Below the pieces are notes generated by a model. That model saw only the letters and a list, made by a program, of their open reading frames with translations, made no database searches and was not told where the DNA came from. Source: Sepioteuthis lessoniana (Eukaryota; Mollusca; Cephalopoda; Myopsida; Loliginidae). From it: DNA of 64,000 nt. A program made the position numbers and the translations under genes. Positions 32,686-45,400 of this stretch are shown here, one piece after another. The stretch is from assembly GCA_963585895.1 (NCBI GenBank), contig OY757911.1, positions 88,247,275 to 88,311,274 of the forward strand, written 5' to 3'. Numbering within the stretch: position 1 is the stretch's first letter; each line of letters opens with the position of its first letter.

Positions 32686-32767
32686 ATATGTATGTATGAG
32701 ACTGTAACTTAGCAAAAACAGCACATATCAAGTACTCTTTATCAAAACAATACACTTAAAATACCCT

Positions 32768-33145
32768 GTCCCACTTAGGGTTTAGGATGTGCTGACTGTA
32801 TCCACTGCAGAGTAAGCAAAAGGAGGGTGGTGGACATGACATTAAACTGCATCTGATGGTGAAACTCCTGTTCTGGAGATCTAGAGAGTGTGGAATGCCC
32901 TTTCATTGCCATTACTCCCAGGTCCACTTTGACCTGGAACGGTAGTAACTGTTATGGTTCATCTATGAGTTAAATAGATCTATTAAAAATTATTTGTATT
33001 TGATAGAATCATATACAAAAACTCTGAAGAAACATCTACCCAAAAATGTAAATATGAATATACAGTGAATGCAATTCCCTAACCTCCAAGCATAAACTAG
33101 CTCCAGACAGGTTGACATGTCACTAAAATCAATCATTAAAAAGCC
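32768..33145 (+). repeat. SINE family C copy, full length
   Basis: TTTAGGATGTGCTGACTGTA, GACATGACATTAAACTGCAT, TTTCATTGCCATTACTCCCA, GAACGGTAGTAACTGTTATG, AAATATGAATATACAGTGAA and the tail CAGACAGGTTGACATGTCAC with TAAAATCAATCA. Confidence 0.75.
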
Positions 33146-33149
33146 CTAA

Positions 33150-33905
33150 CTTAGAGAATAAAGCAATTTCCAGTTAAATTTGCAACTGAATGATAGTTTT
33201 GTCAGGTTTGCATTTAAACTGAACATTTATTAATCATCTAAATTCTCAAAATAACCGAGATAACTATGATATATTAATAAGAATCCTTCACTTTGGCACT
33301 ATAAAAATCCAGGATAATCTGAGGAGCTTAACCAATGCCATGAATCATACAACCCAATCAAGTAAGGATTAACAACTTGCTGTTTTTCTTTTTTACTAAG
33401 ATTATATCTTAACTCTCACACTGTCCTTGACATCTTCCAGTATAATTTTTGAAACAGTCTACTAAAGTTCTTTGTAGCAAAGATAGTACATCTTCAATCC
33501 AAGGCCTACACAAAGCCCATGAAGAAGTTTGTTAGAAAGCACATTTGCTAATGATGTTTCTTTAGTCACTCACACAGAATCAACCTTACGGAATATAACA
33601 TCCTACATTGGAGTGGCTGCCAAACTCTCTAATTTATAAGTCACCCTGAAAAAGTTCATCATTAGCTTGTACTATCACCCTCCCTCTATCCTGTCGACTA
33701 AACCGAAGAACATTCAAAATGAAATGAGACTTTCTTTGAATGCTAAGACAGCCAACAGTTTGGCCCAAGGCTAACAAAACATTTAAAAGAATGTAGAAAT
33801 GTATCTAGAGCAATAATAGCCTCAAAAATCATGAAAGTAACTGTCTCAAGAGCTGCCATACAGATCACCTTTTTTGCCTGGTGTTAAATCTCAAGTCTTC
33901 AACTC
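33150..33905. other. Stretch without recognised gene
   Basis: Between two family C SINEs. No open frame or repeat that I recognise; the base composition is slightly less AT-rich. Confidence 0.35.
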
Positions 33906-33907
33906 GA

Positions 33908-34192
33908 CAGGTTTAGAAAATGCTGACTGTATTTCCTGCAGAAGGATAAGACCCTGTCCCCACAAAGAAAAAGAGTTGTCCTAAGTATGACACAAAACTG
34001 AATCTAATGATAATGCTCCAGTCCTAGAGAGTGTGGGGAGCCAATTCATTACGATTATTCCCAGGTCCACTCTGACCCAGAGTAGTAGTAGTAAATATAA
34101 ACATAAAATGTATACAATTCCCTAACCACTATGCATAAAATAAACCCAAGATAAGTTGACAAGCTGTTAAAATCAATCAACCATTAAATCAT
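33908..34192 (+). repeat. SINE family C copy
   Basis: GAAAATGCTGACTGTATTTC, AGTATGACACAAAACTGAAT, TCATTACGATTATTCCCAGG and the tail AAGTTGACAAGCTGTTAAAA. The middle part is shortened. Confidence 0.7.
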
Positions 34193-34194
34193 TG

Positions 34195-34863
34195 ATTAGA
34201 TAAACAAAAACTTTGTTTATTGAGTAAAAATAAAATAAATTTTAATTTCAATATAAACTTTATCAAACAATATTTTTACCATTTCTTTTGCTATCTTCTA
34301 CCACCATTCCAGCAAATTAATAATTCTATCATCCTAGGACTTATTTTTCTCAGTTAAGAACTGCTTCAGATGTCTTTTGCAGTTTTCCAGGGAATTTCTT
34401 TATTAAGACAATTCTATAAAGAATAGAGTAAAATGTTCAGTCAAAGATGCAATATCTAGTAAATATGGCAGATAAGTAAAAACTTCCCAGCTAAATTGTA
34501 ACAATTTTTAATGGTCATTTCTCTATTATCCCAAATGAGCATGGGGTGAGCTTATCACAAGCATGTCCTGAGAATCAGCAAAATGTCCACTGGTCAGCAA
34601 AACAGAAGGACTATAAATTGGACACAAAGATTTTTATATACAAAGCAACAACCATCACTCATGGAAAAAACAAACTGGTGACAAACTGCCTTTTGGGTCA
34701 TCTTAATCTTTAGGAAAAAGTGTAAAAAGACTGTTGAAGAGAGGAGACAGCATTAAAAAAATATTTTAACATTCTGACAAAACTTCAGCTTAGTTTATAC
34801 TTCAGGCAGATTTTTCTTCTATGATTTTCACTTAGAATGTCGAGAATAAAATTTATGAAGTGA

Positions 34864-34870
<7 letters not shown>
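34195..34870 (-). mobile_element. Strongly decayed mariner-like remnant
   Basis: On the minus strand, scattered frames resemble the C-terminal half of a mariner transposase: SLENCKRHLKQFLTEKNKS, and upstream a segment like the HQDNA-to-PPYSPD region (REMTIKNCYNLAGKFLL). Stops and frameshifts are frequent and no termini are visible. A long A-run at 34867-34898 bounds it on the right. It is a different subfamily from the other three copies. Confidence 0.4.

Positions 34871-34898
<28 letters not shown>
34867..34898. repeat. (A)n run
   Basis: About 32 consecutive A residues. Confidence 0.95.
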
Positions 34899-34899
<1 letters not shown>

Positions 34900-34901
<2 letters not shown>

Positions 34902-36094
34902 AACAATCCAATTCTATAATTGAAAAAAAATTTATTTTTAGTGAAATCTTAGAAAATAGTTGTTAAAAAATCAAGTAAGCTTATTCTGTGTGAAATAAAG
35001 TATAAAATTACTGTGACATAACGGAGTATTTTGAAAAATCTTTTGAAATCAATCTAATTTGGATCCAATCAACTGGAGTTGTACCAACATTCCTTACAAC
35101 TTTGCAGACTTTCTAGTGACAGTCTTATATAGATATTATCAGACATAATATTTATTTATTTAGAGAAATTCTGTTACTTAGTCTTTACATTTTGAGTACT
35201 TTATGCAAAAATCTAGTTATATACCATATCACCTGAAAGTGATAAAAAAAAATCTGTGGCAAAGAGGTCTGCTGTATTTGTCTTCAATGAAACTAGCATT
35301 ATACAATTCATAAATCTTCGAATCATATTTCTAATATTCTGGCAGGTAAAAGATACAGAGTATGGCTTTTAGCATGTATTTGACACCCTTTCTCTTGATA
35401 GGTTAGGAGCTAAACATAACCACAACAGCTGAACATTTTTTTCATAGAAATATAAAAAACAAGAACTCTTTGGAGGTTTAATTTAAAATTTTATTTCTGC
35501 AAGGCAAAATGGACAGTTGGCCTTTGTGTTCTTTCCAATCACACGATAATACACATTTGTACAGTAGTAATAGTAGTAGGGTTAGCTGCTGGAGGAGGAG
35601 GAGGAAGAGGAGGAGGAGAAGTGAATAAAGTTTTCAAAGCCATTCCAACAAAATAACAACAGAATTCAAAACTCGGCCACACACAATCAAAAACACTCTG
35701 CAGAAATTAGTAATAGTTGAAGCACAAGTGTATGTGTGTATGTATGTATGTATGTATATGCAAAATGTTGTGATGTTGTAGAAGCTACAGAGAGCCAGAA
35801 AATGTGGACCTGTGCAGTTCCATACAGACAAAGAGATGGGCAGAAAGAAAAATTTGGGGGACCAGCATGAAGAACGTAAAATATTTTAAAGTAGATGAGA
35901 GAATGATGGGAAGAAAAAAAAAAGGGAATGCTTACCTAGGAAACATCAAAGTTGTCAAACTTTTTCAAGGCTCAAAACAGAAAAGGTAAAAAAAAAAAGT
36001 CTGCTCTTTTCCTTCACCAATTTCAAAGAGAAACAAATACTAGAGTGATTAAAATTTGTGGTTTAAGGGAGAGGAAAAAGGAGGGGCAGGCTTC

Positions 36095-36145
<51 letters not shown>

Positions 36146-38486
36146 CTGAAAAGAGAGAAGGAAAGAGAGATTATATAAGTTCTAAAAAATCTCTAAAATT
36201 TTAAGTCATTCTTTCATAAAAAAGAATTTGTTTAATAAATGAAATGAAAAGATTTAAAAACTGAACTGGGGTTCTTAGACTGGACGGGGTATCCCACTAT
36301 GAGCATGCAAAGGTAGTTGACATTTTACTAATAAGAAAGGAAAAATTAAGTTATAGCAGAAAAATGAAGAACAGATTTAATTTAAAAAATAGTCATCATT
36401 TGGCCTTAACTGACCAAAAATAACTATTTATCACTTGGATAAGTTTTTTCAACCTCTGTGGTAATGTTAGGTTTGTCATTCTCTTGTTGATTACAGTTGT
36501 GTGCATTAACAATCTTTTGACCATCAAAAAACTTAAGAGGTTTTAAAACTCAATTATTTCAAATGGCTAAAATGAAATCAAAGGGGAAGAGATATTTATA
36601 ATCTATACAACTACATCATGTCTTTTAAATAAATAAAAATTAAAACAAATATAAACATATAATTAGATATATTCCTTTAATAATTTAATGGATTTTACAA
36701 GTAAAGAAATGAAACGAGAAAGATGCTTGCTTAGCCTCTAGTTTATCCAACATATATCCCAAAATCCAACTTTTAACTGATTTGTTTTAATACACTGAAA
36801 TAGCAAGGGAAACAATGAAGATATTTTTTACCCTAACTTCATGATTCACAGCAGCTGGCCTAAATTGATGCAAATATGGCAACTAAATTTTACTGAATGT
36901 GATTCCAACTGACGGAAACAAATGGATTTTTTTTGTTAATATTTGATTAGCGAAAAATTAACGATTCAATTTTCTTTCAATTCGCTTCTTTTTTCTTTTT
37001 TTTTTTTTAAATAGAAAGCTTGAGTAAAAATGCGAATCTGCTGGAATCGTTTTAACATCAAACTTTTTTTAAATGCCAAATAGAGGTCAAAGTTACAAAA
37101 TTTTCACAACTTGAGCCTTGCAAAGAACTGCTCCTCCCCAAAAATGCTGCCATTTGTTTTCTTTTTTAAAAAAGTACAATCTACCCTTTCCCTCACCACG
37201 CTATGGCTGAAAGGAGCAAATCCAAAGCTCGTTAAAAAATTTAACGAGTTTATAGTAAGCATTCACTTTAACTGGCAATTTATCGTTGCCATTGTAATAG
37301 ATCCATTCTAAATCATTTATTACTTTGAGGCTTCCGTACTTCTTTTTTCAGTTTTAACAAACATTTTCTTTGATACAATTTATTCAGTCAGAATAAATTA
37401 AGAAAAATATTTGATAATCTATATTTGATCCCCCCCCCAAGACTTTCCTGTAGTTTTTGCATCAAGTAAAACAATGTTAATGATGCTAATATGAGTTTTT
37501 TTTTAGTTTTTTTTTTTTTAGATGGGATTTTAATATTGAAAAATTGAAAACTTTTCAGAGATGCCAAACAGAGATCTTCAGCATCTTAAGAACATTAATC
37601 AAAATTAAATTCTTCATAAAGAAGAATGTTTTTAGGGTGTGAATAAATATGCTTTTTCAAAGCATTCCTTGCATTATTACAGTAAATAACCTATTTGTTT
37701 ATTAAAGCAAGTCAACTGCCAAAATAGAGACAAAAAGTCACCAAGTTTCTCTCTGGGAAATTAAAAAAAAAAGAAAAAGTGCATATAAAAAGAGAGAACA
37801 TGAAAGAAAAAAGTTGATATGGGTTTTTTTTTGTTTTTTCTTTTTGTCAGATTCAAATGATTGAAAATATGTATTTAATTGTATAGAGATTTTTTTTTCA
37901 AACACAAATAAGGAGAAAGCAATACTAGAACATCTGATTATGCATATGTAGTATAAATATGCATCTTAATATTTCACAGAAATTAAAATTTATGTTTTTT
38001 CTTTTTTTTCAAAAATTCTTTTTATTGAGAAATGTCTTTTTTTAGTGTCTTATTTTAAGAATTTTTACTAGAAACTATTTTTTGGTAATTTTATATTTCT
38101 CACTCAATTTCCTGAATTGTTTTCAATTTGCAGTCATCACATCAGACAAATTTCAGAGCTTTATTCTTTGTCTGGAAATTTTACTTTTATTACTGTTATT
38201 ATTAAATGGGGAATATGAAAATTTACATAGAAAAAGCATCACAGCTCTTGAAGAAATTGAGTCAGATATCTTTCCAATAAAGACTATTAACTCAGATTTT
38301 CAGTGAAATGAAAAGCTATATGAAAAATTGATAAGTCATCATTTTTGATAAACAAAATTACTCAAAAAAGAATTTTGAAATCATTTTGTATTTTAAGAGA
38401 ATTTTTTTTTCAAATTAAATTATGAAAGAGAAAGTGCATGTAAAGAGTCTGCTTATCAATTTTGTGTACATAACCTGTTTTTGAAG
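34900..38486. other. Non-coding stretch with several microsatellites
   Basis: No gene recognised. It contains a GGA-rich tract at 35587-35625, (GTAT)n at 35735-35760 and (GA)n at 36097-36141, plus many A/T runs. The (GA)n creates an artificial Arg/Glu frame. Part of the right half could belong to the 3' UTR of the ABLIM gene, which reads leftward from 40.8 kb, but no boundary is visible. Confidence 0.4.
36097..36141. repeat. (GA)n microsatellite
   Basis: Uninterrupted GA dinucleotides of about 44 bases. Confidence 0.95.
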
Positions 38487-38487
38487 A

Positions 38488-38613
38488 AGTTCTTCATGTG
38501 GTATAATGGTTAGCACATTAAACTAGCAGACCATTGCTAGTGAGTTTGATTCTCATTGGGTGCCTCAAACTTCTTGTCTTGTATCAAACTAAGCAAAGCT
38601 TAGTAAATGACAA
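38488..38613 (+). repeat. SINE family D copy, well preserved
   Basis: Head CATGTGGTATAATGGTTAGC (A-box), B-box GAGTTTGATTCTCATTGG, body CTCAAACTTCTTGTCTTGTA and tail AAGCAAAGCTTAGTAAATGA followed by a T-run. About 125 bp. Confidence 0.75.
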
Positions 38614-38614
38614 C

Positions 38615-39876
38615 TTTTTTTTTTTTTAGTTTACAAGGTTTCAGCTATTATTTTCCAAGCATTAATACAAGCTCTCCCAATTGCTTCATAAATATAATTT
38701 TTTTTAAACAATTGGAATCAGGATATTAGAATTTTTTTCTTTTTAAATTAGGGTTTGTTTTTAATTTAAAAAAAAATGTGGTAATTGCTAAGATGTTAGT
38801 CAGATGAATTGTATTTATAAAAATAACTGATCAGGTGATTGTAACCAGATAATGAGTGAAAATTTAAAAATGATAATCTTTCTCCAAAACAAAATAAGAG
38901 AAGGATAATGTGCAGAGTAAAGAATGAGAAAAATATGACCAGAAATAGATAAGGCTTTTGCATTAAAAATATACTAAAAAAGTGGGATTCTTATAGAATA
39001 GAGAAAATATATAATCTTAAAATATTTAACATCAGAAGGTTCTAACCTGAACTCAGGTTAGAGCAGAAAATGAGTTTTGGTTAACTGAAAACAAATAGAA
39101 GTTTGTAACAAGATTGGATAAAAAGTGAGAAATCTTTCAGTTTGTAGAGAAAATTCTTCAGGAAAAAATATATTTAAAATAGTAAAAGGAGGTTAATATA
39201 AAAAGAAAATTTAATCATTGTTAGAAAAACAATGAATGATAAATAGCATCTTGCAATCTTTCCCCTTAAATTAAGCTCACCAAATCAAAGAGATCTGTAC
39301 ACATTTGCATTATTTAAGAGTCATTTTGATAAACCTAGCAGATACAGAATTGATAATTGTATTAAAAAATTTCTAAATTATGAAAGAAAATTTAAGGTGC
39401 TGTGGTGCAGAGAAATGATACCAAAGTTATAAAAGAGTTTAAAGGAAAAAAAAAAAAAAAAAAAATCAATCTCCCCTCCCTTTCCTCTTTAAAAAAATAT
39501 GCTTGAGCAGAATGTCTAAAACAATCACTTAAATTCTTTTTTAGATTTTTCAAAGGATAAAGCAAACCATTTGTATCTGTATTGACTAGAGAATGCCCAG
39601 AAAGAGTTTTGACATAGAAATGAGCAAAATAAGAAAAAATAGGAAGAGCAATCAAAAAGGTCCCAACATGAAAGTAGATAAAGAAAGGCAGATTATTTAG
39701 TAGGTAGATGAGCTTGGTTGAAGGGAAGGTTACATCAGGGAAGAAGCAGAAAGAGAGAGAGAGAGAGAGGCTCAAGTCGAACCCCCCGGGAAAATATATA
39801 TGCAACAAGTTATACAAAGGTATTGTCAAATAAATTCAAGATATCGTTGGAGGAAAGCCACACTTACAGACCAAAG

Positions 39877-39913
<37 letters not shown>

Positions 39914-40784
39914 GCATGCCCCTAAATAAAGAAATTTAAAAAAAAATAGAAAAATAATTCCAAATCCAATTCAAAATGGGCTTTTTTGTTCATTTTTTTC
40001 CCCTTTTTTCTTCCAATTATGAGGAATGGAGATAAGAGACAAAAATAGATTAAAGATAAAATTATAATTAAAAAATGTTCTTATAAAAAAAAAAAAAAAT
40101 TGGGGAAAGGAGAAAAAGCAGGTACGGTAGAAGTCAGAATAAAGAAAAGTTATCTCCCTTTACAAATCTTAGCACACTAATGCATTTGGGGGGAGGTACT
40201 CTGTGATTGATTCTTTTAGGGCTGCAAAAAGGTCAAGACTAGAGAGTAACGAGGAAGGGAGGTAAGCCATCTATAAAGTGATTTTTTTTTCAAGGCAATG
40301 TTAATGACTGTATTATAAAGCAATCTCTTTTTTGCATGATACTTTTTCTTTTTTTTTTTTTCTTTCTTTTTTTGTTGCTAATGGCAACTGGACACTGAAG
40401 GATTCTTTGTAGCTAGAGCATTAGAATGGAAGGAAGGAAGGAAGGAAGGAAGGAAGTAGATGATGTGGCCATAGGCTTATCAAGTAGTTTCAAACCTGAT
40501 TAGCTACTTGCAGTGAGCATGAATGACCATCAGAAATAGGTCCAACCAGTAAGCTGTGTGTAGTAATAGTAGTAGTAGTAGTAGTAAAAGACTGGTAGAA
40601 GTATTAATAATAGCAGCAGCGGCTGTTATTGAAGATGATGTTGATGGTGCTGGAAGTCTATTGACTGAGCATGTCCAGCATTTGACTCAACTACCTAAGA
40701 GTGTGGATTACAACCATCTGTCCATCCTTCTGCTGATCATATAGCACTGGCATCACACAGATAGGTGGGGAAAATGTTTGCAAA
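38615..40784 (-). other. Probable 3' UTR side of the ABLIM gene
   Basis: Directly downstream of the ABLIM stop codon on the minus strand, so at least the right-hand part must be 3' UTR. Microsatellites: (A)n at 39877-39911, (GGAA)n at 40431-40455 and (GTA)n at 40560-40586. No single polyadenylation signal stands out; minus-strand AATAAA words lie near 38021 and 38160. No coding sequence seen. Confidence 0.4.
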
Positions 40785-40898
40785 TTAATATAAATGGAGC
40801 CTTCGCTTCAAATCATTACGTTTCCACTCTGCAAGTCGGTAAAACTCTTCTTGCCCCATCTTAAACAGCTCATCAAAATCTTCTTTGGAGAGGTGAAT
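40785..40898 (-). CDS. ABLIM: ABLIM last exon, headpiece C-terminal subdomain
   Basis: 38 codons including stop, acceptor CATTGTAG-type. Encodes the three-helix actin-binding subdomain, [18 protein letters not shown] then [18 protein letters not shown]. It is separated from the previous exon by a 6.5-kb intron holding two LINE remnants. Confidence 0.93.
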   Translation of the reverse strand: MHLSKEDFDELFKMGQEEFYRLAEWKRNDLKRRLHLY

Positions 40899-42459
40899 CT
40901 ACAAAACAAGAAAATTTGTCAATGATTATGAAATTCAAGGCATAAAACAAATACAAAAATATAAAGTGTTTAAGTAAAATAAATAAATTAGAACACATGC
41001 AGAAAAGTGAAAACTCTTGCAAGTGGTAAGGAAATCTTTTTCTCTTATTCAAAACTTGTATACACACAAAATTGAAAAATGACCAACATGAGAGAGATCA
41101 AGATCTTTTTGTCAGCACCCCAGTCAGTGAGGGCTATGGTTTGGTGGCATTTTATCCTCAGTTGTGAGATCTTTTTGATTTTTTGAGGATAAAGATGGTT
41201 GTAGCTTGCTTCCATAAGGTAAGGATGTTGCTAGAGATCCATATATTGTTGTATATATTTAGAAGATATTTGAGAGATATTGTTAGAAGTTCTTTGAAGA
41301 GGGTATAATGGATTTCATCTGGATCAGTGGCTGAGTAATTGGATTTGGATATTGAGTTTTGGAGTTTGGTTAAGATGAAGGGTTGGTTATAGCTTTCAAT
41401 ACTGTCAGAGATAGATTTTATTATATTCTTTTCTTCTTTGATTCTGATTAAGTTGAATTTATTGGAGTAGTTTTTTGTGGATGATGCTTGAGCAAAATTT
41501 TCTATGATCAGGTTGACTATATATTTTTCACTTGTGGCATTTGTGTTTTCTTGAGAGAGGTGATTTATCAGTGTTAATGTTTTTACTTGATATTTATCTT
41601 TATAAAGTTTCAAATTATTTTTGGATTGGTATTGGAGTTTATTTTTGTAGAGAAGGTTCTCCAAGAGGATCTTTTAGTTTCTTTGAGGGTATATTGAATT
41701 ATGGCTCTTTGTTGTTTATTTTTGTTTAGATTTTCTGATGAGAGGTTTGTTTTGAATTTCCTGAGGTTTTCTTGATGTTCTCTTATGTCTTTGCACTCCT
41801 CTGTGAACCATGGTTTATTGGGTTTGGGGGATAGTTTTGTTGGCTATCGTAATGAGGGAGTTGGTAAAAGGTATTATGGATTCTTCTTGATCTGTATTTG
41901 TTTCTATAGTTTTTTGTAGGATTGCCAGTTTGTTTATTTAAATTATATTGTGGAGGTTTTGAAATTGTTTGTAGTTCTAAGTTTTCTATTATAGTGTTTT
42001 CCATTATTATTGGGTATCGGTCAATACCACAGGGATCTCTGTATACCCTCAAGTGATATTCTATGAAGATTGATAGGTCACAGAAGGATAGGTTAATGGC
42101 AGGGAATGTACTCAAGGATGGATCAAGGTGAGTCTGAGATTTCTGATTGTGGAGGCAAAATTGTTGCAACTGATAATTTTTTTTTCAAGAGTCTGGCCTC
42201 TCTTGTTCATTGTTTTAATTCCTCATATCATGTAGATATTAAAGTCTCCCATCAAAATAAATGGTTTAGGGAGTTGTTTTAAATTGTTTAGCTCTTTTTT
42301 ATTTATGGGAGTCATGAGTAGGGGTATATAGTGAGGCAACATTTTGAGAGAGAGAGAGAGAGAGAGAGAAAATGCAACAAACACTTATACATCATTACAC
42401 ATACATTTCATTTTTTTATTTATGGGAGTCATGAGTAGGGATATATAGTGAAGCATCAT

Positions 42460-42495
<36 letters not shown>

Positions 42496-45400
42496 CAACA
42501 AACACTTATACGTCATTACACATCCATTTCACTTTTTTTTTTATTGTAGGAGTTTTGAATTATTTTTGAATATCTTTATTATTTTTTGTGACAGACTTTT
42601 TTTTTGATTGTTTTAATTTCTTTTTTTTTTCTACTTTTGAATTGTATTCTAATTTAAAATTGTAAAAATTAATTCTGATGTACAAAAAAAGGAAAATGTT
42701 CTGATATGATGAATGTTGAAGAACCTTTATTCTTGATATATTCCTAAGAAAAATGTTGATTGGGATCCATGAATTTTAATAACCCTTTTCTGAGCATTTT
42801 ATAATTTTTGGCAGTTCTCAGTGACATATTTCCTAGGGAATATTTAAATCTCCCTAAAAAAACTATAATGATGTAAATGTTATGAACTAGTTTTAGAACA
42901 ATAAAAAGAAACATTTTATTAATAAAATCAGTAAATTTCCTGAATTCTTTTTCAGTCTTTTTTCTATCATTTTGACCAGGTTTTCTGAATTTGAGTCATT
43001 GTGATCAAAATCGATTTTGTAGTTGCTAATTTCACATAATTCAGAGACTGAATCATGCATAATTTATTTTTCTGTAATCTGCTCAATATAAATATAACAG
43101 TATAAACTGTTCTGTATTTAGGTACACATATTTATGTGCAATAATGCATATGTGCAAGCATGTCTATATGAGTATATATGCATATGGGTGTGAGAATATC
43201 TGTGTAGATGTGTGTGAGCATAGGCACCATATATGCATGCATTTGTGTGTACAGTAGTATCAAAAGAATATCTAAACAAGTTAAGGAGGTTGGCAGATTA
43301 TAATAGATAATAAAATAGAAAGAGAAGAATTTCTTGATAGGAATGAAAGGGTTAGTTTTTTTTAATGTTCATTATGAAGTCAGAGGGAGAAAAAGGTATT
43401 ATTTTTAAAATACTTTAGTTTTGGAGGGGGTCAGCATGGGAAAAAGATTTCCTTTTTGGAAGCCTGGATCCCATATATTTAAAGAAAGGATCAGGAGTTG
43501 GAGCAGATAAGTGGCAACCTGACTAGTGATGGTTGGGTTGATCATTGGGTTGGGGTCCTTACCCAACCCACTGTCGGTAGCAAACAGAAAGTGACAAACT
43601 GTAGCCCTCAGCAGTGGTGGTTGAGCTGAACTGAGGGCCTCCCTTCTCTACCAATCATAGCCACAAGAAGAACAGACAGCAGAGTTAAGAGCTGATTGTT
43701 AGACAGAATGGGATAAGAAACTGACCAAATCTTTGTCTGTTGTCCCTATTGTGATAGTGAGGAATCAGCTCCCAAGTTCATGTTGCAAAGTGCTACATGC
43801 ACCACCGATCAGGATAAACCAGAAGAGGAATTGTCTTCAATAAAGACAGTGATACATATGTGTTCTGAAATTCATTTTTGCTTCATTTTTCTTTGTGAAG
43901 CTGGCCCATGGTTTGAGCAGTTTCAAACAAACCTGTCATCTCCTTTTGGTATCAAACACAATGTTGGGAGTGAAACTGTACTGGCCACAAGGATACAGCC
44001 ACACAAAATGACCGATATCATTTATCTCTATGTTTCCATTGTAACAATCTGAATGAAAATTATGGTAAAAACAGTGGAAATGGATGTTAAAATTACAGGA
44101 AAATTTTCAGCAAAAAATTCTTCTGGCAAGGGAAAAATGTGAACTAGCAAAAAGTATGAAATTCCGCTATATTTGCTGGTGGCATGATGATTGGAATTAG
44201 GATAACCTTGCATATGGCATAAGGAATTTGATTATGGTAAAAAATTGCACACTGCAATGAAAAGTTAGGAATGAAAAATGTATATATCTAAATTATTTAC
44301 ATCAACCTATAACAATTATTTTAGATAAATTAATTCATAAGATTAGTATAAATTGATGCAACTTTCCAAAACATTCTAGTCTTAAAAGTGTGCTACCTTT
44401 GATAAATTATATATTTCTCAAATTAAAATAGTGAAGGGGAGTTCTAAGGTTATGTCCACACTATCCTAAAGTAGATATATATGCTCTATCACCCATATTG
44501 AGCACACTTTATTCATAAATATTGAAAACTACATTAACAATTTATATATATATATATATAAGAACCCAACAAACACAAATGCCCTAAAACTGAAAAAGGC
44601 ACAAAATGAATTAGCAAGCATATATCTAAAAGAACAGATAGAATACATACAAAATCAGATAAATAAGATTAGAGACTCAGTGGAAGATAAGCAATCTAGG
44701 ATAGCCTGGCAAACAATAAACGAAGTGAATAGAAAGAAGAGCACAGCCAAAGCTAAATTGAAAGCTACAAACCAACAAGAATAAAACTATGGAAACAGCA
44801 TTTCGAAACTCTACTAGGAAATCCAATGAAAGTTACATATGAACAAATCACCAGAATTATTAGTAAGCAATTGGACATTAAACTAGGACCGTTCACTCAA
44901 GATCTTGACTCGGTACTTAGAAAAATTAAAAATAGGAAAGCTGCAGGGGTTGACGAGATTCCCCCAGAAGTATGGAAGACCAGACAATTCAACGACATAC
45001 TGCTCCGACACTGCAACGCAGTCTACAATCAAAATCCAATAGACAGATAGATGAAGGGATGCATCCCCTCCTTCCCTAAAAAGGGTGACCTCGGATTAGC
45101 CAAGAACTACCGAGGTATAACACTTACATCCACAGCAGCCAAAATTTACAATGCCCTATTACGAAACCGCATAGAACCCAAAATTGACAACATTCTTAGG
45201 AAAATCAAAATGGCTTCCGAAGAAATAGATCCATGACCTCACAAATATTGACCATCTGTAGAATCCTTGAAGGCGTACGTGCAAAAACTTACAGGTGACA
45301 TTACTATTTGTCGACTTTACCAAGGCCTTTGATTCCATTCAGAGGGAAGATGGAACAAATCCTACTAGCATACGGCCTATCAAAAGAGACCGTCGCAGCA

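Larger units (their letters stand above)
41092..42533 (-). mobile_element. LINE remnant: endonuclease end and start of reverse transcriptase
   Basis: It lies in the last ABLIM intron, in the same orientation as the gene. Minus-strand order: endonuclease [16 protein letters not shown], then [10 protein letters not shown], then a segment with [11 protein letters not shown] and [10 protein letters not shown]; then reverse transcriptase finger region with [18 protein letters not shown] and [11 protein letters not shown]. This is the EN-RT order of jockey/CR1-like non-LTR retrotransposons. The palm motifs are missing and the element ends near 41092. Many stops. The 5' portion at 42295-42533 is tandemly duplicated. 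Confidence 0.75.

Noticed and set aside
35952..36149. Frame ending in an Arg/Glu repeat
   Set aside because: Produced by the (GA)n microsatellite; low complexity.
43780..44052. 90-codon plus-strand frame in the ABLIM intron
   Set aside because: No recognisable domain and no splice support; it lies in a block that looks like an unknown repeat.
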